This document shows, in pieces, positions 47,029 to 54,872 of a DNA stretch of 64,000 nt. Numbering within the stretch: position 1 is the stretch's first letter; each line of letters starts with the position of its first letter. The position numbers and the translations under genes were made by a program. The notes beneath the pieces are model-generated. The model was not told the DNA's origin, ran no database searches, and saw only the letters and a list, made by a program, of their open reading frames with translations. The stretch covers positions 2,790,001 to 2,854,000 of the forward strand of contig NZ_CP036291.1 in the NCBI RefSeq assembly GCF_007750855.1, given 5' to 3'. The stretch is from Pirellulimonas nuda (GTDB lineage: Bacteria > Planctomycetota > Planctomycetia > Pirellulales > Lacipirellulaceae).

Positions 47029-48877
47029 CTTGGGCTCCTTGTTGGATCTGTGAAGGATTGTCGAGCGAGGAGAAACTGCTTTGATTGACGGCGCTGTTTG
47101 GCGCCACGGCAGGAACTCGAAGCAAGGCGGCCGGAGGTCGTCGCGTTGAGATCGGGGCAATCGAACCGCAGCAGACGAGTAATACCAGCATAGCTATGCT
47201 GCTCGGCTCTGGCACAGCTCCGCGTTCGGCCGTGGGGGCGGGCGGCAGCGCCTGGCCGAAGTTGTTGCGCCAGGTGTTGTACTGATCGGCGCCGATCGTA
47301 CCGCTACGAGGGTCGTTGGGGAGCGTGCCCGCGGGCGCGCCGAGATGGTCCCGCCACACAGTGTAGTCGGCCGCGTCTACAACGCCGTCCCGGTTGTAGT
47401 CTCCGGCCAAACCGAGAGACACACCGGTGACGCCGACATTGTCCAAGAACAGATGGTGCCCGCCAGAACCATCCAGGCCCCCGGTAAAGCTTAGGCGGAA
47501 GGTGACCGTTCCATTCGCATCCAAAATATTGTCAGCCAATCCCGTAAGATTGATGCTTTCATCATCATGCATCGGGCTCGCGCCTACGGTAGCGGTTCCC
47601 GTCGCCAAGGCGCCTGCGGTGAGGTTACCCCCTGCGAGCACTGCTAGTTCCCAGTCGGTAGCGGCGTTCGCGCGAAAGGCGCCTAGATCGAAATGAAATC
47701 CGGTCAGGATCGTTCCGGCTCCGGTGGTGTCGTTCAGCGTGAAGTCAATGAACCCGTCATAGCCATTGGATAATGAGACGCCATCGGTAGCGGAGTCCAC
47801 GGAGGGATCGGCCCCGGTAGGACCCACCGCTCCATACTGCCCATCGCTGCTCGCCCCATTTGCGACAGTGGCGTTGGTGAAGTTGAACCAGGAGCCGCCC
47901 GCTTCAGGCGTACCGACTGCTTGAGCCGTGACTCCAGATGCTTGCGTGGCGTCCCACGTATCCGTGGAGACTTCACTCCAGGTCTCCCAGCCAGCGATCA
48001 GATTGCTGTAGTTCCCTGTCGGCGGAGCTGGCCCAAGGTCCGCATCCACGGAAGCGTGGCTCACGAAGATCAACGCCTCGGTCTCAACCTCTGTTGCTCC
48101 CACGTAGATCCCCCAGCGGAACACCGTGTCGGAATTGTCTCCAGGAGTGGCGTTTCGAACGTATTGGCCCGATGTAAAGGGTTGCGTTTGATCGCCCAGG
48201 AAGACCTCGTAGTCGAGCCCATTGTCGCGAACACGTATGTCAAACGGCTGTCCGATGGCGTTCTCGAAGAGGGTCACTTGCTTCGGCTGTCCCGGCAGCG
48301 GCCTCCTGTGTTGCGCGTAGACTTCCCCGCTCTCTGACATATTGAGTTGCAACGACCAAGCTTCGTCGTCCGTGTCTTTGGCCTGAAAGATCGCCGCATT
48401 AATCGGCTTAACGATTGTGTAGCGGCCGACCCAGTCGTGCCACTCGCCGTCATCGACATTCCAGCGTATATCCGGAGCAAACGCCTCAACTCGAGCCGCC
48501 AACGGTCGACTGTTTCGTACATTCTCTTCACCCGGAAACAGCCGAAAAACCTGCGTCGCCCCGTCCGTTTGGTACCATCGGCTCCACTGGTCAAAGTTGC
48601 TTTGGGGAATCGTGGAATTGGCGAGTGTGTGCAGTTTTAGGTTTCCCTCCGTCTCAAACGCGCCGTAAAGCCCGCCCTCGACCGAGGCATTGTCTACATC
48701 GATTACCGTTCCCGCGTAGCCGTTTTGGATGCTATCTCGAATTTCCGAGAACGGTGGATTGACTCCTCGCCCCTCGGCGTAGAGCAGCCCCTGCCCATAA
48801 GAGCGTCGAATGTCGAAAGTCACTGCAAACGCTGCGAGAGCCATCAGAATATGTCGAGTGTGCATTAATTCTATCAT
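47003..48877 (-). CDS. Lyase-like PEP-CTERM protein with GWETWSEV cassette
   Basis: 624 residues from the ATG at 48877 (another at 48865). The signal segment is RHILMALAAFAVTFDIR. The N-terminal 260 residues resemble a jelly-roll polysaccharide lyase (EGRGVNPPFSEIRDSIQNGY, FRLFPGEENVRNSRPLAARV, WHDWVGRYTIVKP, SLQLNMSESGEVYAQHR), though I cannot define catalytic residues. From about 285 there is a cassette shared with the proteins at 54873 and 59364: LIAGWETWSEVSTDTWDAT, ASSDGQYGAVGPTGADPSV, HHLFLDNVGVTGVSLGL, then [19 protein letters not shown]. The PEP-CTERM motif (AVPEPSSIAMLVLLVCCG) is followed by an unusual 48-residue extension running over the next gene's start. An IS200/IS605 element lies only 27 bp upstream of the start codon, so its original promoter may have been replaced. 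Confidence 0.78.
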   Translation of the reverse strand: MIELMHTRHILMALAAFAVTFDIRRSYGQGLLYAEGRGVNPPFSEIRDSIQNGYAGTVIDVDNASVEGGLYGAFETEGNLKLHTLANSTIPQSNFDQWSRWYQTDGATQVFRLFPGEENVRNSRPLAARVEAFAPDIRWNVDDGEWHDWVGRYTIVKPINAAIFQAKDTDDEAWSLQLNMSESGEVYAQHRRPLPGQPKQVTLFENAIGQPFDIRVRDNGLDYEVFLGDQTQPFTSGQYVRNATPGDNSDTVFRWGIYVGATEVETEALIFVSHASVDADLGPAPPTGNYSNLIAGWETWSEVSTDTWDATQASGVTAQAVGTPEAGGSWFNFTNATVANGASSDGQYGAVGPTGADPSVDSATDGVSLSNGYDGFIDFTLNDTTGAGTILTGFHFDLGAFRANAATDWELAVLAGGNLTAGALATGTATVGASPMHDDESINLTGLADNILDANGTVTFRLSFTGGLDGSGGHHLFLDNVGVTGVSLGLAGDYNRDGVVDAADYTVWRDHLGAPAGTLPNDPRSGTIGADQYNTWRNNFGQALPPAPTAERGAVPEPSSIAMLVLLVCCGSIAPISTRRPPAALLRVPAVAPNSAVNQSSFSSLDNPSQIQQGAQDGPTSKAL

Positions 48878-48903
48878 TGCCCTTGCGATGCGTCTGAAAC
48901 CCT

Positions 48904-49444
48904 GCCTTCAGGCGGAACCTTCAGGTTCTTATACGGGTTGGATGGAAAAATGCCGAGCAGGTGCGCACAGCCGCTACGACATCAAGCATCACTTTGTGCG
49001 GGTGACGAAGTACCGAAAGCAGGTGTTGACGGGTGAGGTGGGCACACGGGTTCGGGACCTTGTGCGTGAGCTAAGCCGGACGAACGAGATCGAGATTCTG
49101 CAGGGAGCGGAGTCGGTGGATCACGTGCATGTGCTGCTGTCGTGCCCGCCGACGCTCTCGCCGAGCAAGGTGTTGCAGTACCTCAAAGGAAAGATGTCGT
49201 GGAAGCTGCTGATGGAGTTCAGGCACACTCAGGCGCAGTTCTAGGGTCGTCGTTTGTGGGCGCGGGGCTACTTCGCGGCGACCAGCGGAAACGTGACCGA
49301 CGAGGCGATCGCCGCGTACATCCGCGGGCAGGACGGCACGCAGCCAAGCAATGGTGACGACCGATTCCAAGTTGCCCCTCCATCGTGAGTTGAGGACTTC
49401 AGTCCGAATCTCACAGAACGTCCAATTCCACCGGCTTCAGCCGG
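48904..49444 (+). mobile_element. IS200/IS605-type element with hairpin ends
   Basis: A tnpA gene broken by one stop codon lies between clusters of small hairpins, as expected for this family, which uses subterminal hairpins instead of inverted repeats. Left: GCCTTCAGGC (48904-48913) and AACCTTCAGGTT (48916-48927). Right: GGACTTCAGTCC (49394-49405) and CCGGCTTCAGCCGG (49431-49444). All four have TTCA at the tip. The exact outer ends are not determined; no tnpB or IscB gene is present. Confidence 0.75.
48942..49388 (+). pseudogene. tnpA: IS200/IS605 TnpA transposase with an in-frame TAG
   Basis: From the ATG at 48942 the frame encodes MEKCRAGAHSRYDIKHHFVR then VTKYRKQVLTGEVGTRVRDL, the N-terminus of a Y1 transposase. 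The HUH metal motif is in VDHVHVLLSCPPTLSPSK, and KVLQYLKGKMSWKLL follows. At 49242-49244 a TAG interrupts the frame just where family members have Trp in a (Y/F)WGRHLWARGYF block. After it the same frame goes on as GRRLWARGYFAATSGNVTDE and AIAAYIRGQ, where Tyr is the likely nucleophile, and ends at 49388. So a single base change (TGG to TAG) inactivates it. Total length with the stop is 149 codons, normal for the family. The element could still be moved by a related TnpA. Confidence 0.82.
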
Positions 49445-49550
49445 CGGTAGTCTATTGACCCCTGCATCAGCAACGCGACTGTTCCTGGCCAGAAGCATCT
49501 AACAAACCAGCGGCTTCTGAGGGCCTCGCGTCAAGTTGTCCTCGAATTCG

Positions 49551-52500
49551 TCAATAGTCATGTAATATAGGTTTAAAGATCCCAAAGTGAAGTCTAACCG
49601 GACCGATCAGCCCAGAATCAATCAAAGGTGAATCTTGCTCATAGAACCGGCAAGTAGTGAATGACTTTCGCTCCGTCACCGGACGAGGCGAGCCGTTCTC
49701 TAACCAATCGGGAATCTTCTCAATTAGATTCTCTCCCGCTTTACCTCCCGCTTCATAGCGATCAGTAGCGGGATACTGTTCGTCGCCAATTAAGCGATTC
49801 ACCCACAGATTGGTCACCCGCACTTCAAGCTGATTGCCCTTGCCTTTGAGCAGGCCTGTAGCATCGAGTTGGTAGGGCGGCTTCCATAGAATCCCAAGGT
49901 TCTTCCCGTTCAGGAAGACTTCCGCGAAAACCTGCACATCGCCGAGATCGAGACTAACCGCATAACCTTCGCTCCGTCGATCGGTCGGCACATCAAACTG
50001 CTTCTTATAGACAGCGGTTCCGGAGAAAAAGGCTAAATCCGGGTCACCGTGCTTCGGCCACGAAACTAGCTGAGCCAGATTCATCTGGGTCGGTCCCCAG
50101 CCTCTCGGGCAGTGCAGCGTCCAATCCGCAGAGAGGTCAATAGGATCTGGAATCGATGGAATCTTAACCGATTTGCGCGTACCATCCGAATAAAACAACT
50201 CATAGTTCCCCGCCTCCATCGCTGTAAGGACTGAACCATTCTTAGCCATCGACAGCTTGGCGGGAGCTGGAGTTGCAGCAACAGTTTCAAGCCTGCTTCC
50301 CAAGTCGAGCATCTCATTCTCGTCAACAACGATCGTTGACTGAATGCCACCGAGTGAGTAATCGACACGCAATTGTTTCTTCGTTCTAATCGCTGGATCG
50401 CGGCCCGCCAGTCTGTTGTCGGCGGCCAAACGCAGTGAATTGCTTGAGACCCGATTTGCCAACGTATCAGTCACATTCACCTGCCGGCTGGAGTCGCCGT
50501 TCAAATCGCCATAGACCGCTCGATGAATCGCCAAGACCGGCGAAGTTTGGGGCGAGTTGTTAAAAAGTGTTTTCCCGTTGTGAAAGACATCCACCATGCT
50601 CGGCGCTTCGGCCTTTTCGTTAAACACCACAAACACCGATTCGGCGGGTTCCATGAACAGCTTCACCCGTGTGGTGCTATGGTCGGTTGTCTGATACAGC
50701 GGAGCTCTTGATACTTCTCCAGTCTGGGCATTCCACAACTCAGGCACGCGGCCCTTTATGCGAAAAACAACCTCTACCTGACGGGCGACCTCCTGCTGGT
50801 TGGAAATTAAGTACACATCAGCGGAGCCGATCCTTCGATGGATCCATTCATAGCCGCTGCTGCTGACGAGAGCGGGAGCAGTCGCCTGGGCAGAGAAAAA
50901 ACTAACATCCGGCTGTACGCCCATAGACGAAAGAATCTCGGCTAACGATCGGGGCCAGTATAGTCTGCCTTCGTTATAAGCAATTTCTTTCACCTTCGTC
51001 CCATCACAGTCGCGCCACACTTGATCGGCAGTCTTTGCTAACATTCGATCAGCGTTTGGATAATCCTGCAAACCAGGTGTGCCTTGTGGCTTTTTCCAGA
51101 CGACATGCGCGCCGTCACTTAATAACTGTTGAACTTTCTTCAACACCTCGGGACGCACGGGCCCGTCGGGCATGACCAGGAGACGGTATTCCATCAATCC
51201 CGGAAGGACCAAACGCCCTTCATCAACCGACAGCTTTAGCAGGCTATTGCGAGAGATCGTATCGTAGTCATACCCTACCGGCAGAGTCGGATTCATGTCT
51301 TCTCGGGCTTTCGTCGTCTGAGGTGCGCTTTCGCCGGGATAGTAGCAGATGTCGGCCTGAAATGCTCCTTCCTGCAGCAAGTATTGGCTGCGGGCCAGGT
51401 ACTCATTCCAAGCTTTTCCCTGCTCATACCAGGTGTTGTTCCGGTTGTTCTGGAAGCCCCAGGGTCCCATCGTCATGCCCGGCTTCACATCATCGCCCCA
51501 CGGCTGATGAACAAAGGTGTGGAAGATAATGCGGTTGGCGCCCTGGCAGAAGAAATAGTCACCCTGGGCCTTAAGTGCGTAAGGATGATTGACAAAGGCC
51601 GCAGTCATACGTCCTGCGGTGAATGCTTCGGCGCCGACAAAACGGCGACCGTTGGTATGAGCGGCCGATGCAGCCAGTTTTGATGAACTCTTGAATGGTC
51701 CCCCCGTGGTTCTGGCCCACCATTCGCCCATCGGAATATCGACGACATCTGCCACCGCAAAGTCGTCCATGTTGCCTGGCAAACCATAGGGTTCGCACGA
51801 AAGAAGCAAGCCGTTCTGGTGGCACATTTCGGCGAAGTGCCCGAAATAGTTTTCCGTCCACATGTCGGCGATTGTCCGGCGGAAGTCCCAGAGGAAACGT
51901 TCGGTGTGTTCAAGGTCATTGATCACGCGACCCGTTACCGCGGGCAGGTATTTGATGGCGTCATAGCCCATACGACGCTGGAATTCGGTTTCGAAGCCGC
52001 TGGTCCAATTTTGCTGGCCCGTTTCGTAGCTGTCGATCAGCACATTATTGAACGCTTTGCCCGTTAGCGGCCCCGCATCAACAATGACCTTTTGGACGGT
52101 ATGCTTCCAGTGCCATGCCGCGGCGGCTTTACTCATTTTGTCGCACTCGTTCCCCCGCGCTTCCTGAGGAGCAGGGCGGTTTCTAAGCCCGCAGACCGCA
52201 TGCCCGAAGCGGACAATCGTCCAATGGCCTTGCGGTACTTTCCATTTAAGCCAGCCGTTGGCATCCATCTCTTGGGTGAGGTCAACGATGGACGCCAGTT
52301 CAATCAGGTCGCCAGATTCCACCTGGCGGGTGTCCGCCGTAAGTTGATTGTCGCGTTCATAGCCGGCTTTGGCTTTCCAATTCGCCACTCGGAAACCGAT
52401 CTCGCCACTGCGTTCTGATTCAGGGGTTGGGAAAGCCAGTACCGCGATGTCTTGAAAATAGTCATCCCGAAGATTCTTGGGGCGTTGCAGCTTGACATCA

Positions 52501-52940
52501 ACGTTCTTAGGCCCTAGTACCCGCTGCTGTGTCCAGACAACGTTCTGCATCGCATGTTCAGGCGTAATCCACGGTCCGCCGCTGCTCGACCAACCGGCAC
52601 AGTTGTGAAAGCAGACTTCCAGCCCTAGGCGATCCGCCTCTTTGATCGCATGCGTCATTAGCTCGCGCCATTCGGTGCTCAAGTATTTGACCGGCCCAGG
52701 ATCCATGCCCCGTTCAATTTGGAACGCCTGAAGGCCACCGACGCCCGCGCGCGCCATCGCCTCGAGATCTTTTGTAATGCCCTCGGCCGATACATAGCCG
52801 TTCATCCAGTGCCACCAAGTGTGCGGCTTGGCGCATTTCGGTGGTGATTGAAAACGATCCCGCAGCGAATCCGCAGCAAATAGGTGTGAAACAGCGGCAC
52901 AAACAAGAGAGACCACCATAAGTGTTTTCATAGTGTTCAT
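49551..52940 (-). CDS. GH106-type alpha-L-rhamnosidase-like protein, lower-GC gene
   Basis: 1129 residues from the ATG at 52940 (a second ATG at 52931 begins the signal peptide MKTLMVVSLVCAAVSHLFA). The start of the mature protein, RFQSPPKCAKPHTWWHWMNG then YVSAEGITKDLEAMARAGVG, is typical of GH106 and related large glycosidases. GLEVCFHNCAGWSSSGGPWI, FLWDFRRTIADMWTENYFGH and FCQGANRIIFHTFVHQPWGD are further conserved blocks. The C-terminus has a beta-sandwich (VQVFAEVFLNGKNLGILWKP). It should release rhamnose from complex glycans such as ulvan or pectin. It lacks PEP-CTERM and dockerin-like loops. Base use differs from the surroundings: one 60-base row (50161-50220) has 28 G+C against 41 in a row at 55141-55200. 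It is flanked by an IS200-type element and an IS630 relic, so horizontal transfer is likely. Confidence 0.85.
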   Translation of the reverse strand: MNTMKTLMVVSLVCAAVSHLFAADSLRDRFQSPPKCAKPHTWWHWMNGYVSAEGITKDLEAMARAGVGGLQAFQIERGMDPGPVKYLSTEWRELMTHAIKEADRLGLEVCFHNCAGWSSSGGPWITPEHAMQNVVWTQQRVLGPKNVDVKLQRPKNLRDDYFQDIAVLAFPTPESERSGEIGFRVANWKAKAGYERDNQLTADTRQVESGDLIELASIVDLTQEMDANGWLKWKVPQGHWTIVRFGHAVCGLRNRPAPQEARGNECDKMSKAAAAWHWKHTVQKVIVDAGPLTGKAFNNVLIDSYETGQQNWTSGFETEFQRRMGYDAIKYLPAVTGRVINDLEHTERFLWDFRRTIADMWTENYFGHFAEMCHQNGLLLSCEPYGLPGNMDDFAVADVVDIPMGEWWARTTGGPFKSSSKLAASAAHTNGRRFVGAEAFTAGRMTAAFVNHPYALKAQGDYFFCQGANRIIFHTFVHQPWGDDVKPGMTMGPWGFQNNRNNTWYEQGKAWNEYLARSQYLLQEGAFQADICYYPGESAPQTTKAREDMNPTLPVGYDYDTISRNSLLKLSVDEGRLVLPGLMEYRLLVMPDGPVRPEVLKKVQQLLSDGAHVVWKKPQGTPGLQDYPNADRMLAKTADQVWRDCDGTKVKEIAYNEGRLYWPRSLAEILSSMGVQPDVSFFSAQATAPALVSSSGYEWIHRRIGSADVYLISNQQEVARQVEVVFRIKGRVPELWNAQTGEVSRAPLYQTTDHSTTRVKLFMEPAESVFVVFNEKAEAPSMVDVFHNGKTLFNNSPQTSPVLAIHRAVYGDLNGDSSRQVNVTDTLANRVSSNSLRLAADNRLAGRDPAIRTKKQLRVDYSLGGIQSTIVVDENEMLDLGSRLETVAATPAPAKLSMAKNGSVLTAMEAGNYELFYSDGTRKSVKIPSIPDPIDLSADWTLHCPRGWGPTQMNLAQLVSWPKHGDPDLAFFSGTAVYKKQFDVPTDRRSEGYAVSLDLGDVQVFAEVFLNGKNLGILWKPPYQLDATGLLKGKGNQLEVRVTNLWVNRLIGDEQYPATDRYEAGGKAGENLIEKIPDWLENGSPRPVTERKSFTTCRFYEQDSPLIDSGLIGPVRLHFGIFKPILHDY

Positions 52941-53200
52941 CCACGGTTGGGGTTATTAGGCACGTTGTGTTGGAATACGTATACTTCGGCGAGGCGACGT
53001 TGGACTTAGTGGAATCCCGGAATTCACAACGCCAAGTGACGCCAAGTGCGTTGCAGGCAAGCGTGCGAATTGCCGCAGGTCGAGGGAGTGTTTTATTGTC
53101 CTTGCGTGGGCTACCGCTGCCCTCGCCTTCATGTGGAAACGTTGGTGAGCAGGGCGCAAGCAAGTAGACAAAGAAGTCCTCGCGGTTTCTATGAGCAAAC

Positions 53201-54320
53201 ATGCGACCCTAAGGAGTCTCCGCCGATCAGGAAGCCCGTCGGCGGCGAGCGGTGAAGCTGCTCGAGGAGGGCTGGATGGTGAAGGACGTGGCCGCGGCGG
53301 TCGGCGCCAGCCGGCAGTCCGTGAGCGCGTGGAGGAAGCGGTCGGGCTCGCGGGGGGAGCAGGCCAAGGCGCTCGCCGCCAAGCCGCAGCACGTGCCCGA
53401 GTGCCGACTATCGGGGCCGCAGCGGACGCGGCTGAAGCGTCTGTTGCGCGCCGGCCCGCGCTGCGTGGCCCAGCTCGTCGAGCTAGAGTTCGGCGTTTCG
53501 TACCACCCCAGCCACCTCGGGCGGTTGCTGCACACGCGCGGGTTCTCATGCCAGAAGCCTGTGCGGCGGAGCCGCGAGCAAGGCCCCGCAGCGGTGCAGG
53601 CGTGGCGCGAGCAGAAGTAGCCGGCGGCAAAAAGAGGGCGTTCGCGATCAAGCTAGCTTGGTTCTTATCGACGAATCGGGCTTCATGCTGCAGCCGCAGG
53701 TGCGTCGCACGTGGGCCCCGATCGGCCAGACCGCGATCCTCGACCAGTGCGACCGTCGCGACCGAGTCAGCGTTGTCACCGCGCTGTCGCTCTCGCCGCG
53801 GTGGCGTCGTGTGCGGATGTTCTTCAGGCTCTTGGACCACAACGCGAAGGCGGAAGACTTCCTCTGGTTCCTGGGCGACCTGCGCCTGGAACTTGGCCGC
53901 AAGCTGCACGTGGTAGGGGACAACCTCGGCGCCCACCGCAGGACGGAGAGCCGACTCGCCGCCTTGGGGTGCGGGTGGGCTCGATCCCACCGCCTGCCCT
54001 CCTACGCCCCCGAGCTCAACCCTGTCGAGCACGACTGGTCGACCAGCAAATGGGGCCCGCTGGCAGGCACGCCGCCGAATGACCTCGATCACCTCCACTG
54101 CGGTGTCGATGGGGAACTCACCCGCCAAGCCCACAGCCAACAACTCCTCCGCAGCCACTTCCGCTGGGCAGAGCTCGAGCTCGGATGGGTTAACTTGCTC
54201 GCACATACGTCAATAGGGTCTACGTTGATTGTGATGCATTTCGCAGCAGCAGTTGGGAGGCCGGCGACTGCGAGCAAGCTGTTACTTGGTGACGTTGAGT
54301 GGATCGGTTCGGCGAGGTGA
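53201..54320 (+). pseudogene. IS630-family transposase, broken by a stop and a frameshift
   Basis: The ATG at 53201 would begin like the 16.3 kb relic, but its fourth codon is TAA (53210-53212). The frame then continues EARRRRAVKLLEEGWMVKDV and AAAVGASRQSVSAWRKRSG, a helix-turn-helix domain, to a TAG at 53618. The catalytic part lies in another frame from about 53658: LVLIDESGFMLQPQVRRTW (first Asp), HVVGDNLGAHRRTES (second Asp) and SYAPELNPVEHDWS (Glu), ending with LLRSHFRWAELE. All three DDE residues are intact but no single frame links them to the DNA-binding domain. An in-frame extension runs to 54320 beyond the usual family end. It lies just beyond the GH106 gene. I found no clear terminal repeats. 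Confidence 0.8.
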
Positions 54321-54354
54321 TGATTGAGGTGTGACCAGCGGCCAGACTCGACTG

Positions 54355-54457
54355 AGAATAACGATAGGAGCGTGAGCCGCGCCACACCCGTCGTGAGTGA
54401 AGGACTTCATTGCGTAACTCACGAATAACGTCCGAACCTACCGGTCTCAGCCGGTAG
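54355..54457 (+). repeat. Solo right end of an IS200/IS605-like element
   Basis: This stretch parallels the right end at 49345-49444: a TnpA-tail-like codon run, then cgtgagt, aggacttca, aacgtcc, and a hairpin with arms CTACCGG (54438-54444) and CCGGTAG (54451-54457). No tnpA body precedes it. It is probably a remnant of a second copy, now abutting an ISAzo13 fragment. Confidence 0.55.
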
Positions 54458-54737
54458 TTGTTGAGTGATCACCGTTTTCGGCCCCCCCAGCCGCTTCGTC
54501 TTTTGGGAGACGCTCGACCTCCTCCTCGGCAGAACGGATCGTCCCACGGTCGCACCCGAACAGCGCTGAAATGTAGGCCATGCCGCCACGCCCCAGCTTC
54601 TTGGCCTCCACCGCTGCGTACCGCCGCCGGTCCTTCTCCGAAAGCGAGCCGTAGAAGTTCACCATCCGCCGCTCGACATCCGCGTGATACAAAACCAGCG
54701 CTACCCCCTTCGTGCTGGGAACCAACAACCGCGGCAT
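54447..54737 (-). pseudogene. ISAzo13-type transposase, N-terminal fragment
   Basis: 96 codons on the minus strand. The central part, FYGSLSEKDRRRYAAVEAKK and LGRGGMAYISALFGCDRGTI, matches the start of ISAzo13-family transposases, including the HTH region that follows. After EVERLPKDEAAGG the frame leaves the family pattern and runs into the solo IS200-like end, where it stops. The catalytic DDE part is absent. It therefore looks like a truncated remnant, cut by the neighbouring IS200-like end or by deletion. No function is expected. Confidence 0.6.
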
Positions 54738-54872
54738 TCTACACGGTGGGAATTGAGGGAGTTACCCTTGAGTGGTTCACTAAGCTGCCTGCCGGTATAC
54801 GGGACAGGCACGCTCATGATTGCGAAAATCGCAAGCGTAGGGGCGTTCGCCACCCGGGCGCGAGCCAAGCGA

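Noticed and set aside
52956-54206. 416-codon minus-strand frame near 53-54 kb
   Set aside because: It is the complement of the IS630 transposase relic, whose DDE motifs are on the plus strand.
53201-54320. Programmed frameshift in the IS630 transposase
   Set aside because: Some IS families use one, but here there is also a TAA at codon 4 and a TAG at 53618, and no clear slippery heptamer at the junction.
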